Shown: piece after piece, positions 41,971 through 50,813 of the stretch | Layout: each line of letters starts with the position of its first letter | How positions within the stretch are numbered: position 1 is the stretch's first letter | The notes under the pieces: generated by a model | Databases searched by the model: none | Told to the model about the DNA's origin: nothing | The model's input: the letters and a program-made list of their open reading frames with translations, nothing else | From: Muribaculaceae bacterium | GTDB taxonomy: Bacteria; Bacteroidota; Bacteroidia; Bacteroidales; Muribaculaceae | Assembly (NCBI GenBank): GCA_017940245.1 | Contig: JAGAYZ010000017.1 | Location: forward strand, 1-64,000 | Reading direction: 5' to 3' | Length of the DNA stretch: 64,000 nt | Position numbers and translations under genes: made by a program

Positions 41971-43980
41971 ATGACACTAGAACAATTCCAAGCCGACATC
42001 AGGGCCGGTATTCCCGCGGTATTGCCCGAACCGATGCCCTATGATCCCGAAATCAACCATGCGCCCAAGCGCAAAGTCATTCTCACCGCCGACGAGAAAA
42101 AACTGGCACTGCGCAATGCGCTGCGCTATTTCCCCAAGGAAATGCATGCCACGTTGCTGCCCGAGTTTGCCGACGAACTTAAGCGCTATGGCCGCATCTA
42201 TATGTACCGTCTGCGTCCGCGCTATGAAATGAAGGCGCGCCCCATCGACGAGTATCCTCACCGCAGCCGTCAGGCCGCAGCCATCATGATGATGATCCAG
42301 AACAACCTGGACAAAGCCGTGGCTCAGCATCCCCACGAACTCATCACTTATGGTGGAAACGGAGCAGTGTTCCAGAACTGGGCGCAGTATCGCCTGGTGA
42401 TGAAATACCTGAGCGAAATGACCGATGAGCAGACGCTGGTGATGTACAGCGGTCATCCGCTGGGACTCTTCCCCTCGCACAAGGATGCACCGCGCGTGGT
42501 GGTGACCAATGGTATGGTGATTCCCAACTATAGCAAGCCCGACGACTGGGAGCGCGACAATGCGCTGGGCGTGAGCCAGTATGGCCAGATGACTGCCGGC
42601 TCGTATATGTATATTGGCCCGCAAGGCATCGTGCACGGCACTACCATCACCGTGCTCAACGCCGCCCGCAAGGTGATGGGCGACGAGCGCAAGAAGCGCA
42701 TTCCGCTGTTTGTCACCGCCGGACTGGGTGGCATGAGCGGCGCTCAGCCCAAGGCCGGCAACATTGCCGGTGTGGTGAGTGTGACAGCCGAAATCAACCC
42801 GCTGGCGGCTCGCAAGCGTTATGACCAAGGATGGGTTGACGAGTTGCACGACAACCTGGACGAGCTGATTCCCGCTATCCGCAAGGCCGTGGAAGAACAC
42901 CGCACGGTGTCGATGGCCTACGTGGGCAACGTGGTGGACCTGTGGGAACGCCTGGCCGACGAAGAGATGCGCGTGGATCTGGGTAGTGACCAGACCTCGC
43001 TGCACAACCCCTATGCCGGTGGTTATTATCCTGTGGGCTACAGTCTGGAAGAGTCCAAGAAGATGATGGCCGAGGAGCCCGAGCGCTTCAAGGAGTGCGT
43101 GTTTGAGTCGCTGCGCCGCCAAGTGGCTGCCATCAACCGCCTCACGGCTCGTGGCATGTACTTCTTCGACTATGGCAACGCATTCATGCTCATGGCCAGC
43201 CGCGCCGGAGCCGATATCATGAAAGATGAGACACACTTCCGCTATCCCAGCTATGTGCAAGACATCATGGGTCCCATGTTCTTCGACTATGGTTTCGGCC
43301 CCTTCCGCTGGGTGTGCACTTCGTGCGATCCCAAGGATCTGGAAGTGAGCGACCGCCTCGCCGCCGAGGTGCTCGACGACATGATGCACCATGTCACCGA
43401 CGACATCAAGGGCCAGCTGGCCGACAACCTGCACTGGATTCGTGAAGCCGGAAAGAATCACCTGGTGGTGGGCTCGCAGGCACGCATCCTCTATGCCGAT
43501 GCCGAGGGCCGCACCCGCATAGCGCTCGCGTTCAACGACGCCATCCGTCGTGGCGAGATTTCCAAGCCCATCGTGCTGGGTCGCGACCACCACGACGTGA
43601 GCGGTACCGACTCGCCCTTCCGTGAGACGAGCAACATCTACGACGGTTCGCAGTTCTGTGCCGACATGGCTGTGCAGAATGTGATCGGCGACTCGTTCCG
43701 TGGTGCTACCTGGGTGAGCATCCACAATGGTGGCGGTGTAGGCTGGGGCGAAGTTATCAATGGTGGCTTCGGCATGGTGATCGACGGCAGCGAGGAGGCC
43801 GACCGTCGCATCCGCCAGATGCTCTTCTGGGATGTGAACAACGGCATAGCCCGCCGCTCGTGGGCTCGCAACACCGGCTCGATGGATGCCATACGTCGCG
43901 AGATGGAACGCACGCCCGAACTCAAGGTGACGATGCCCAATCTGGTAGATGATGCCCTCATCGACAGCCTGCAGTTCTAA
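41971..43980 (+). CDS. hutU: Urocanate hydratase
   Basis: 669 residues; NAD-dependent hydration of urocanate to imidazolonepropionate in histidine breakdown, in the cytosol. Clear signatures: ITYGGNGAVFQNWAQY, LVMYSGHPLGLFPSH, TAGLGGMSGAQPKA and LGRDHHDVSGTDSPFRET. At 669 residues it is the long form found in Bacteroidetes, against about 550 in Pseudomonas. hutH, hutI and the formiminotransferase gene, often clustered with it, are absent on both sides; it has its own promoter and terminator. Confidence 0.97.
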   Translation: MTLEQFQADIRAGIPAVLPEPMPYDPEINHAPKRKVILTADEKKLALRNALRYFPKEMHATLLPEFADELKRYGRIYMYRLRPRYEMKARPIDEYPHRSRQAAAIMMMIQNNLDKAVAQHPHELITYGGNGAVFQNWAQYRLVMKYLSEMTDEQTLVMYSGHPLGLFPSHKDAPRVVVTNGMVIPNYSKPDDWERDNALGVSQYGQMTAGSYMYIGPQGIVHGTTITVLNAARKVMGDERKKRIPLFVTAGLGGMSGAQPKAGNIAGVVSVTAEINPLAARKRYDQGWVDELHDNLDELIPAIRKAVEEHRTVSMAYVGNVVDLWERLADEEMRVDLGSDQTSLHNPYAGGYYPVGYSLEESKKMMAEEPERFKECVFESLRRQVAAINRLTARGMYFFDYGNAFMLMASRAGADIMKDETHFRYPSYVQDIMGPMFFDYGFGPFRWVCTSCDPKDLEVSDRLAAEVLDDMMHHVTDDIKGQLADNLHWIREAGKNHLVVGSQARILYADAEGRTRIALAFNDAIRRGEISKPIVLGRDHHDVSGTDSPFRETSNIYDGSQFCADMAVQNVIGDSFRGATWVSIHNGGGVGWGEVINGGFGMVIDGSEEADRRIRQMLFWDVNNGIARRSWARNTGSMDAIRREMERTPELKVTMPNLVDDALIDSLQF

Positions 43981-44010
43981 TCAGGAGCTGTAGCGACTAC
44001 AGTACAAATC

Positions 44011-44043
44011 GCCTCGCAATCGCTATTGCGGGGCAATTTTTTT
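44011..44043 (+). terminator. Terminator of hutU
   Basis: A 10-base stem GCCTCGCAAT (44011-44020) / ATTGCGGGGC (44025-44034) with a 4-base loop and a run of seven T. Confidence 0.9.
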
Positions 44044-44180
44044 GCTGCTGCATTTCATAGCAGGCAGGTTTTTGAAACACAATAACCGATTTGGCCAAAA
44101 ATAGCGAAAAGAAAAATGTTAATAATTTTAACGAAAATCGTGAAAAAACAGGGTGAAAATGAAAATTCACGTCAAAAACG

Positions 44181-44211
44181 TTGATTATTAGCGAGAATGT
44201 TTATAACTTTG
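44181..44211 (+). promoter_or_regulatory. Promoter of the DUF177-rpmF-fabH operon
   Basis: TTG at 44181-44183, 20 bases, TAACTTTG at 44204-44211. The -7 box lies inside the longest open frame of the first gene, which moves the true start downstream. Confidence 0.7.
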
Positions 44212-44241
44212 CGCCGATTTAACGCAAAAAATCAACAAAAC

Positions 44242-44775
44242 GTGGCTTCATTCAAGTGGAACTTAAAGACGCTACCGTTTGGTACACAGTCGGTTAACTA
44301 TCACTTGAACGGCGATTTTTTTCGGGAAAAAGAGCCGGTCGAGGTGATGGCTGCGAGCGTAGAAGTGTGTGTCACCATCACTCGCAAGAGTGAAGTGGAT
44401 TATGAAATGAGACTGGACTGCCATGGCGAGCTCACCATTCCATGTGACCGCTGCCTGGAAGCTATGACTCACGACGTGGACACCATCTATGAGTTGAGCG
44501 TTAGACAAGAAGGTGACGAGTTTGACGACAGTCGCGACCGGGTGCTGATGGTGCCCGAAGGGTGGCATGAACTGGACGTCGAGCCCCTGATTCGTGACAC
44601 AGTACTGCTCACCGTGCCCATCATGCACACGCACCCCGACGGCGAGTGCAATCAGGACATGCTCAGTGCGCTACAAGCCCACGAAGCCGTCGCCGCCGAG
44701 AATGAGGAAGAAACTGCCGAGCGGCAAACCGACCCCCGATGGGAGGCGCTGCGCAAGCTCAAGAATAACAATTAA
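44242..44775 (+). CDS. DUF177 (YceD-like) protein
   Basis: 177 residues from GTG 44242. The frame is open from ATG 44197, but the operon's -7 box (44204-44211) lies inside that extension, so translation most likely starts at GTG 44242 (product begins ASFKWNLKTLPFG). The protein has the DUF177 Cys pair in IPCDRCLE and acidic C-terminal part. YceD is genetically linked to rpmF across bacteria and has been tied to 23S rRNA maturation; exact role unsettled. First gene of the operon, with rpmF 21 bases later. Confidence 0.9.
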   Translation: MASFKWNLKTLPFGTQSVNYHLNGDFFREKEPVEVMAASVEVCVTITRKSEVDYEMRLDCHGELTIPCDRCLEAMTHDVDTIYELSVRQEGDEFDDSRDRVLMVPEGWHELDVEPLIRDTVLLTVPIMHTHPDGECNQDMLSALQAHEAVAAENEEETAERQTDPRWEALRKLKNNN

Positions 44776-44796
44776 TAATTATATAATAAAGAAGAA

Positions 44797-44982
44797 ATGG
44801 CACATCCTAAACGTAGACAATCAAAGACTCGCACTGCCAAGCGTCGCACTCACGACGTGGCTGTAGCTCCCACCATTGCTCAGTGCTCCAACTGTGGCGC
44901 ATGGCATGTTTATCACACCGTATGTCCTGAGTGCGGTTACTACCGTGGCAGGAACGTGATGGGTGAGGAAGCAGCTGTTTAA
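44797..44982 (+). CDS. rpmF: 50S ribosomal protein L32
   Basis: 61 residues. MAHPKRRQSKTRTAKRRTHD is the typical basic start; CSNC and CPEC form an intact zinc ribbon, so this is the zinc-binding (C+) form. It lies between the DUF177 gene and fabH; a strong hairpin after it probably trims or attenuates the transcript before fabH. Confidence 0.98.
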   Translation: MAHPKRRQSKTRTAKRRTHDVAVAPTIAQCSNCGAWHVYHTVCPECGYYRGRNVMGEEAAV

Positions 44983-45044
44983 TGCCTATAAATGGGGGTC
45001 ACGACAGAGGTGCCCTCGATTGGCAAAACACGCATCACGCGAAG

Positions 45045-45105
45045 AAAAAAGTATATCCTAAATCAAGCTGCCTGACGACATCTTGTTTAGGATATGCGCT
45101 TTTTT
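45045..45105 (+). terminator. Terminator or attenuator between rpmF and fabH
   Basis: TATATCCTAAA pairs with TTTAGGATATG, flanked by A6 on the left and T6 on the right (extending the helix), then AGAG. It is a strong intrinsic terminator, so fabH would receive only read-through unless another promoter exists in the next 49 bases. Confidence 0.75.
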
Positions 45106-45153
45106 AGAGTATAAAAGCCTCCGAGCAGGAGAAAAATAGAGACTAAATAGATT

Positions 45154-46137
45154 ATGCTTAACGCAAAGATTACGGGCATAGCCTCTTATGTGCCCGATTA
45201 TATTTTGGACAACGAAGAACTGTCGCAGATGGTGGATACCAGCGATGAGTGGATTACCACCCGCGTGGGCATCAAGGAGCGCCGCATTCTCAAGAAGAAT
45301 GTGGGTTCAAGCTATATGGGCATCAAAGCTGTGCAGAAACTGCTGGAAGAGACGGGAACCAACCCCGACGACGTGGATCTGCTCATCTGCCCCACCAGCA
45401 ACCCCGATTACCGTTTCCCCTCCACGGCATCAATCATCGCCCATGGCTGCGGCATGGAAAAGAAATGCTATGCCTTCGACATTCAGGCTGCATGTGCCGG
45501 TTTCATCGTGGGCACTTTTAATGCCAGTGCCTACATCAAGGCCGGTCTTTATAAAAAGGTGATTGTGGTCACGGCCGAGAAGATGTCGAGTATGACCAAT
45601 TACCAGGATCGCGCCACCTGTCCGCTATTCGGCGATGGTGCCGGAGCAGTGCTCATGGAACCCACCGAGGAGAACGAGGGCATCATCGACGGCATCTTCC
45701 ACATCAATGGCGAGGGCTACCCCTACCTGCACTACAAGGCAGGCGGCTCGGCCTATCCCGCCAGCCAAGCCACGCTCGACGCTCGCGAACACTTCCTCTA
45801 TCAGGAGGGCCGTGCAGTGTACAAGCACGCTGTGATCGACATGCTCACCTCGTCGCAAGACATCATGAAGCGCAACAACCTCACGGTGGACGACATCGAC
45901 TGGTTTGTGCCCCACCAGGCCAATCTGCGCATCATTGAGGCTGTGGGGAGCCGCCTGGGCATTGCCGACGAAAAAGTGCTGGTCAACATTCAGCACCGCG
46001 GCAACACCAGTGCCGCCACTATCCCCATCTGTCTGGACGAGTACAAGCACCGCCTCAAAAAAGGTGACAAGATTATCCTCACCGCCTTCGGTGCCGGATT
46101 CACTTGGGGCGCTGAATACCTCATCTGGTCTATATGA
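45154..46137 (+). CDS. fabH: 3-oxoacyl-ACP synthase III
   Basis: 327 residues; condenses an acyl-CoA with malonyl-ACP to begin fatty acid synthesis. The catalytic triad is complete: Cys 114 in QAACAGF, His 254 in VPHQANLRI and Asn 284 in HRGNTSAAT. The order DUF177-rpmF-fabH without plsX between is the Bacteroidetes arrangement. Branched-chain fatty acids of Bacteroidales depend on FabH substrate choice. Confidence 0.97.
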   Translation: MLNAKITGIASYVPDYILDNEELSQMVDTSDEWITTRVGIKERRILKKNVGSSYMGIKAVQKLLEETGTNPDDVDLLICPTSNPDYRFPSTASIIAHGCGMEKKCYAFDIQAACAGFIVGTFNASAYIKAGLYKKVIVVTAEKMSSMTNYQDRATCPLFGDGAGAVLMEPTEENEGIIDGIFHINGEGYPYLHYKAGGSAYPASQATLDAREHFLYQEGRAVYKHAVIDMLTSSQDIMKRNNLTVDDIDWFVPHQANLRIIEAVGSRLGIADEKVLVNIQHRGNTSAATIPICLDEYKHRLKKGDKIILTAFGAGFTWGAEYLIWSI

Positions 46138-46171
46138 TTCGAACAAGAGTCATTGACACCGCTGCACACAC

Positions 46172-46213
46172 TGGGCACTATCCTCACACTAGGGGGATGG
46201 TGCCCATGTTTTT
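46172..46213 (+). terminator. Terminator of fabH
   Basis: A 12-base stem TGGGCACTATCC (46172-46183) / GGATGGTGCCCA (46195-46206), one wobble, followed by TGTTTTTT. Confidence 0.9.
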
Positions 46214-46223
46214 TACCGTGAAT

Positions 46224-46254
46224 TTTGTACTATGATGGATTTTTTTTAATTTTG
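46224..46254 (+). promoter_or_regulatory. Promoter of the zinc metallopeptidase gene
   Basis: TTTG at 46224-46227, 19 bases, TAATTTTG at 46247-46254, a consensus match in boxes and spacing. ATG follows at 46310. Confidence 0.75.
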
Positions 46255-46309
46255 CGGTGAAACTGTGAAATGTATATCATTCTGACGTAATTTTTAAACA
46301 TCTAAAGAT

Positions 46310-47176
46310 ATGAATCTAGAAGGAAGACGCGAGAGTAGTAATGTGGAGGATCGCCGCGGTATGTCGGGCGGTGCCAAAGCGGGTATCGGTGGCATCGGTG
46401 CCATCATCATTGCACTCATTCTCTCTTTTCTGGGCGGCGGTGACTTGAGCAGCGTGCTCCAGAATGTGGGTGAAATGGGCGCCGGTAGCGGCGCAGCTAC
46501 CGAGCAGCGCGAGTTCACGGCCGAAGAGCAGGAATTGGCCGCTTTCAGCCGCAAGATTCTGGCTGGCACCGAGGACGTGTGGGCGCAGATTTTCCGTGAG
46601 AACGGTTGGGAATATCAGAACCCTAAAATGGTGCTTTATACCGACCGCACCAGCACCGGATGCGGTACCGGACAAGCCCAGATGGGGCCGTTCTATTGCT
46701 CGGCCGACCAGACCCTTTACATCGACCTGTCGTTCTTCTCCAGCATGAAGCAGCAACTGGGTGCCGATGGCGACTTCGCCTATGCCTATGTGATAGCACA
46801 CGAGGTGGGCCACCATGTAGAATATTTGCTGGGAACCCTCGACAAGGCTCACCAGCAGATGTCGCGCCTGGGTAAGGCCGACGCCAATAAGGTGAGTGTG
46901 CGTCTGGAGCTGCTGGCCGACTTCTATGCAGGCGTGTGGGCCAATCGCGACAACCGCATGTTCAACTCGCTGGAAGAGGGCGACTTGGAGAAAGCCATCA
47001 GGTGCGCGCAAGTGATTGGCGATGATTACCTGCAGAAGAAGGCTCAGGGCTATGACATTCCCGAGAGCTTTACACACGGCACCAGCGCGCAACGCATGAA
47101 GTGGCTCAAACTGGGACTGCAGACGGGTGACATACGCTACGGCAACACCTTCCAGATGAGCGACGCACAACTCTAA
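46310..47176 (+). CDS. YpfJ-family neutral zinc metallopeptidase
   Basis: 288 residues. Charged N-terminus (MNLEGRRESSNVEDRRG), one membrane segment with Gly-rich lead (~22-42), then a zincin domain with HEVGHH (164-169) as metal and catalytic site, CGTGQAQMGPFYC holding a likely disulfide, and ELLADFYAGVWA supplying the third ligand. The catalytic part lies outside the cytoplasm. The family (PF04228) is widespread but its substrates are unknown. nagB follows 40 bases later. Confidence 0.95.
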   Translation: MNLEGRRESSNVEDRRGMSGGAKAGIGGIGAIIIALILSFLGGGDLSSVLQNVGEMGAGSGAATEQREFTAEEQELAAFSRKILAGTEDVWAQIFRENGWEYQNPKMVLYTDRTSTGCGTGQAQMGPFYCSADQTLYIDLSFFSSMKQQLGADGDFAYAYVIAHEVGHHVEYLLGTLDKAHQQMSRLGKADANKVSVRLELLADFYAGVWANRDNRMFNSLEEGDLEKAIRCAQVIGDDYLQKKAQGYDIPESFTHGTSAQRMKWLKLGLQTGDIRYGNTFQMSDAQL

Positions 47177-47216
47177 TGGTGAAATAATATATATATCGTT
47201 AAACACATAACAATCT

Positions 47217-48008
47217 ATGAGATTAATTATTGAGCCCGATTACGAGCGCGTATCGGAATGGGCGGCCAACTATGTGGCCAGCCGTATTAACGAAGCCCGG
47301 CCCACGGCCGAGCGCCCCTTTGTGCTGGGTTGCCCCACAGGTAGTTCACCACTGGGAATGTACAAAAAACTGATTGAACTCAACAAGGCCGGAAAAGTGA
47401 GTTTCCAGCATGTTGTCACCTTTAATATGGATGAGTATTGCGGCATCCCTGAAGATCATCCCGAGAGTTATCACTCTTTCATGTGGAATAACTTCTTCAG
47501 CCATATCGACATCAAGCCCGAGAATGTGAACATCCTCAACGGCAATGCTCCCGACCTGGACAAGGAATGTGCCGACTATGAGGCTCGTATCGAAGCAGCC
47601 GGCGGCATCGACCTGTTTATGGGTGGTGTGGGTCCCGATGGCCACATTGCTTTCAACGAGCCAGGATCGTCGCTCACCTCGCTCACCCGCCAAAAAACGC
47701 TCACGCAAGACACGATCATTGCCAACAGCCGCTTCTTTGACAACGACATCAACCAAGTGCCCAAGACGGCACTCACCGTGGGCGTGGGCACCGTGATGGC
47801 TGCTCGCAGCGTGATGATTATTGTCAACGGCTATAAGAAGGCCCGTGCGCTGCAGCAGGCTGTGGAAGGTGGTGTGAGCCACATGTGCACCCTCAGTGCC
47901 TTGCAAATGCACCGCAAGGCCATTATCGTGGCCGACGACGAGGCTTGCATGGAACTCAAGGTGAGCACCTACCGCTATTTCAAGGACATAGAGCGCAACA
48001 ATCTGTAA
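47217..48008 (+). CDS. nagB: Glucosamine-6-phosphate deaminase
   Basis: 263 residues; converts glucosamine 6-phosphate to fructose 6-phosphate and ammonia in amino-sugar use. Signatures: [13 protein letters not shown] (phosphate loop), [11 protein letters not shown] with the catalytic Asp, and [17 protein letters not shown] with the ring-opening Asp/His. Length matches the hexameric family. Follows the metallopeptidase gene without an obvious promoter, so may share its transcript. nagA is not in the window. Confidence 0.97.
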   Translation: MRLIIEPDYERVSEWAANYVASRINEARPTAERPFVLGCPTGSSPLGMYKKLIELNKAGKVSFQHVVTFNMDEYCGIPEDHPESYHSFMWNNFFSHIDIKPENVNILNGNAPDLDKECADYEARIEAAGGIDLFMGGVGPDGHIAFNEPGSSLTSLTRQKTLTQDTIIANSRFFDNDINQVPKTALTVGVGTVMAARSVMIIVNGYKKARALQQAVEGGVSHMCTLSALQMHRKAIIVADDEACMELKVSTYRYFKDIERNNL

Positions 48009-48038
48009 ACGGTAGCGTCGCGCGTAAGCTGCATGAAA

Positions 48039-48085
48039 CAAGTCGCCGGATTCCCATTGTCGGAGAATCTGGCGACTTGACTTTT
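48039..48085 (+). terminator. Terminator of nagB
   Basis: CAAGTCGCC-G-GATTC pairs with GAATC-T-GGCGACTTG (48039-48079), a 14-base stem with one mismatch, followed by ACTTTTG. Confidence 0.8.
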
Positions 48086-48119
48086 GCTGGTGTATTACAA
48101 TGATTGCTTCGGTCATGAT

Positions 48120-48183
48120 GTGCCCTGAGTGAGGGTACAGGGCACAAAAAAAGCTGTTCGGCTCTCAACGAGGGGAACAGCTT
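48120..48183 (-). terminator. Terminator of the Ala-rich lipoprotein gene
   Basis: On the minus strand, AAGCTGTTC/GAACAGCTT (48151-48159 and 48175-48183) ends in a run of seven U. A second hairpin, GTGCCCT/AGGGCAC (48120-48145), follows directly. Confidence 0.85.
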
Positions 48184-48234
48184 CAAACTCCTGTTTAACT
48201 TACGTTATTCGGAAATTTGCAAAGATTGAGTGAA

Positions 48235-48456
48235 TTACTCAGCCTTAGCCTCTTCGGCAACTGCCTCAGCGGCAGCAGCAACGGTGTCAGCAGCGGCAGC
48301 AACAGTGCTGTCAACAGCAGCAGCGGCAGTGTCAACCACCTCAGTTACCTCTTCAGCAACGCTGTCAACTGCATCCTGAGTCTGCTCAGCAGTACCGGTG
48401 CAAGAAACCATCGACATTCCGAAAACAACAGCAAGTAACAAAACTAACTTTTTCAT
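48235..48456 (-). CDS. Small Ala-rich acidic lipoprotein
   Basis: 73 residues. Lipobox MVSC with Cys 19. The mature 54 residues are almost only Ala, Val, Glu, Asp and Thr in short repeats (AAAAVDSTVAAAADTVAAAAEAVA), predicting a single long amphipathic helix, loosely like a Lpp-type or envelope spacer protein. Own promoter and a double terminator suggest a highly expressed single gene. No recognised family. Confidence 0.85.
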   Translation of the reverse strand: MKKLVLLLAVVFGMSMVSCTGTAEQTQDAVDSVAEEVTEVVDTAAAAVDSTVAAAADTVAAAAEAVAEEAKAE

Positions 48457-48515
48457 TTCTCTTTTTAATTTAATAATAATAAAACAATAATTCTTGTCTG
48501 CTTTGAAAAACGCTG

Positions 48516-48545
48516 CAAATTTATATCAAAAATTTCACATGCAAG
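48516..48545 (-). promoter_or_regulatory. Promoter of the Ala-rich lipoprotein gene
   Basis: On the minus strand: TTG at 48543-48545, 19 bases, TAAATTTG at 48516-48523; leader about 50 bases. The remaining sequence to 48709 is AT-rich and shows no gene. Confidence 0.65.
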
Positions 48546-48709
48546 TGTTTTTTCAAAAAAAAATCTTTTTTTTCTGCTAGAAATCGTTTGCGTTTCGAAA
48601 CAAATTTACATTTACGAATATCAAACTATGCTGATATACAGACAATTAGTTGTTGGTTGAGGGTTTAATTGGGTAAGTGTTAAATAATGTTACCAATTAA
48701 ATTCCTAGC

Positions 48710-50371
48710 CTAATTGCTGTATAGATAGCGTTTTATGCTACGCTTGGGCGTCTTCTCAAACTCGGTGGCGATGAGCTGGATTTTGCTGATTCGCTCATAG
48801 GGGGCCACAAGTTTGTTCAGTTCCATGCGGATGTTCTCCATCAGTTCAGGCAGTTGCTCGCGAGTCACGCCCAGTTGGTCCATTGCCTCGTAATCGGGAT
48901 AGACGAGTGCCACCAGTTTGCCTTCACGTTCCACCACCAGACTCTCGCTCACGTAGAGCATGTTATTGAGTTTGGCCTCAATTTCTTCCGGGTAGATGTT
49001 CTGTCCGTTGCTTCCCAGCAGCATCGTCTTTAGGCGTCCGCGAATGAACACGGTGCCGTCGGCACTGAGTGTGCCCATGTCGCCGGTGTGCAGCCATCCG
49101 TCGTCGTGCAGTACCTTGTCGGTGGCCTCACTGTTGTGAAAGTAGCCGCTCATCACATTCTCGCCGCGCACGCATATCTCGCCGGGCACATTCTCCGGGT
49201 CGTCGCTCAATATTTTGCACTCCATGATGCCGGGCAGGATTCGGCCTGAGCTGTGTGGCACAAACTCGCGCCAGGGAGTGTGCGACACGAGTGGAGCGCA
49301 CTCGGTCATGCCGTAGCCCACGGTAAATGGGAACTTGATTTTGTAGAGGAAGTCCTCAACCTCGGCGTTGAGCGCTGCGCCACCTACAATCACTTCTTCA
49401 AATTCGCCGCCAAACGCCTCGATGAGTCGCTTGCGTATCTGGGCATAGATGCGGTTGTCTAGATAAGGCACGGCCAGTGCCCAGCGTAGCATGCCCTGGC
49501 TGATCATGGGCACAATCATCTTGCTGTAGATTTTCTCAAGAATCAGCGGCACGCAAATCACCAGATTGGGCTTGATGTCGGCGAGCGCTTTAATTAGGAT
49601 TTTGGGGGAGGGGATGCGGCCCAGCAGAGTGATGTGCGACCCCACGGCCAGCGGTGTGAGCATGTCGAAGGCACAGCCGTAGGCGTGTGCCAGCGGCAGG
49701 AACGAGAGCACGCGTGAGCCACGGTAGTGCAGTTCGGAGTTGATGCCATACACCAGGTTGCCACACAAGTTGTTGCCCGTGAGCATCACGCCCTTGCTGA
49801 ATCCGGTGGTGCCACTGGTGTAGTTGATCACCATGAGAGCCTCGTTGGGTACATCGGCATAGTGGATGTCGTTGCGATAGAAGCCGCTCTTGTATTTCTC
49901 CTTGAAAGCATCTTCTAGCCCATAGAGCACTTTGCTCACGGTTTCGCCTGGCTGCTCGGCCACGAGCTGGTGCTCGTCGGTGAGCAACACGGCGCGCACG
50001 CGGTGCAACTGGTCGAAGTCGAGTGTGTCCCAGATGGCTTTGCTGGTGAAAAGCATCACGCTCTCGCTGTGGTTCACAATGTGTTGCACGTCGGTGGGGT
50101 TGAATTCCTGGAGGATGGGCACGATTACGGCTCCATAGGTGATGGTAGCCATGAACACGGTTACCCACGACGGCGTGTTTTTGCCCACCAGGGCAATGTG
50201 GTCGCCCTGCTTGATGCCACACTGCTCGAAGAGGATGTGCAGCCGAGCGATGTCGGCGGCAAACTCACCATAGGTGAGCGTCTTCTTCTCGTTATAATCA
50301 CTCAGAGCCGGCAACTCCCAGTTGTCGATGAAACTCTTCTCGTAGATTTTTATCGTATTTTCTTTCAGCAT
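48710..50371 (-). CDS. AMP-forming acyl-CoA synthetase (long-chain fatty-acid type)
   Basis: 553 residues; activates a carboxylic acid, probably a fatty acid, with ATP and CoA. INYTSGTTGFSKGV is the AMP-binding signature, VGYGMTECAPLVS the second, and HTGDMG plus RGRLKTMLLGSNGQNIYPEEIE mark the C-terminal hinge; near the end KTPKRSIKRYLY holds the catalytic Lys. ATG 50371 (MLKENTIKIYEKS) fits the promoter at 50400-50431, so the upstream in-frame ATG at 50449 is rejected. No membrane segment. Confidence 0.93.
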   Translation of the reverse strand: MLKENTIKIYEKSFIDNWELPALSDYNEKKTLTYGEFAADIARLHILFEQCGIKQGDHIALVGKNTPSWVTVFMATITYGAVIVPILQEFNPTDVQHIVNHSESVMLFTSKAIWDTLDFDQLHRVRAVLLTDEHQLVAEQPGETVSKVLYGLEDAFKEKYKSGFYRNDIHYADVPNEALMVINYTSGTTGFSKGVMLTGNNLCGNLVYGINSELHYRGSRVLSFLPLAHAYGCAFDMLTPLAVGSHITLLGRIPSPKILIKALADIKPNLVICVPLILEKIYSKMIVPMISQGMLRWALAVPYLDNRIYAQIRKRLIEAFGGEFEEVIVGGAALNAEVEDFLYKIKFPFTVGYGMTECAPLVSHTPWREFVPHSSGRILPGIMECKILSDDPENVPGEICVRGENVMSGYFHNSEATDKVLHDDGWLHTGDMGTLSADGTVFIRGRLKTMLLGSNGQNIYPEEIEAKLNNMLYVSESLVVEREGKLVALVYPDYEAMDQLGVTREQLPELMENIRMELNKLVAPYERISKIQLIATEFEKTPKRSIKRYLYSN

Positions 50372-50399
50372 ATCAAAAAAGATTTTCTCAGCGTAGCTG

Positions 50400-50431
50400 C
50401 AAAGGTAGTGCAAAGCTGGCAAAATGCCAAA
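50400..50431 (-). promoter_or_regulatory. Promoter of the acyl-CoA synthetase gene
   Basis: On the minus strand: TTTG at 50428-50431, 20 bases, TACCTTTG at 50400-50407; leader about 22 bases. Confidence 0.7.
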
Positions 50432-50536
50432 TTTTTTTGTTGCCAACAAATGAGTGTACTAAATGAATTAAATATGTACGCGCGCGTGCGAGCGACAGAA
50501 AAATCACGAAAAAATCATTTTTTTTCGACTTTTCGC

Positions 50537-50566
50537 TTGTCAGTTCAAAAATAAGTAGTAACTTTG
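50537..50566 (+). promoter_or_regulatory. Promoter of the tRNA-Lys/tRNA-Leu unit
   Basis: TTG at 50537-50539, 19 bases, TAACTTTG at 50559-50566; the first tRNA begins at 50595. An A/T hairpin (CGAAAAAA/TTTTTTCG) lies just upstream. Confidence 0.7.
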
Positions 50567-50594
50567 CACCCGCAAATGAGACAGACGTCTTATT

Positions 50595-50670
50595 GACTCC
50601 GTAGCTCAGTTGGTAGAGCAATTGACTCTTAATCAATGGGTCGTGGGTTCGAGTCCCACCGGGGTCACCA
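50595..50670 (+). tRNA. tRNA-Lys (anticodon CTT)
   Basis: Acceptor GACTCCG pairs with CGGGGTC; D stem GCTC/GAGC; anticodon stem ATTGA/TCAAT with loop CTCTTAA, giving CTT; T arm with GGTTCGAGTCC; encoded CCA. Confidence 0.95.
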
Positions 50671-50676
50671 CTAATT

Positions 50677-50761
50677 GCCCAGGTGGCGGAATTGGTAGAC
50701 GCGCACGTTTCAGGTGCGTGTGCCGCAAGGTGTGAAGGTTCGAGTCCTTTCCTGGGCACCA
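50677..50761 (+). tRNA. tRNA-Leu (anticodon CAG)
   Basis: Acceptor GCCCAGG pairs with CCTGGGC; the long variable arm TGCCGCAAGGTGT marks a class II tRNA; anticodon loop TTCAGGT gives CAG; encoded CCA. Six bases after tRNA-Lys, so one transcript. Confidence 0.95.
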
Positions 50762-50797
50762 ATAAAAGCTGCTAGTCAATCGACTAGCAGCTTTTAT
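50761..50797. terminator. Bidirectional terminator after the tRNA pair
   Basis: A perfect stem of more than 14 bases (AAAAGCTGCTAGTC / GACTAGCAGCTTTT) with a 4-base loop, bordered by A-run and T-run. Serves the tRNAs and the convergent GH3 gene. Confidence 0.92.
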
Positions 50798-50813
50798 TGG
50801 TATATGGTCGTAT

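Noticed and set aside
48217..48438. Ser-rich ORF opposite the Ala-rich lipoprotein
   Set aside because: It is the mirror of the GCA/GCT-rich minus gene; no promoter or signal of its own.
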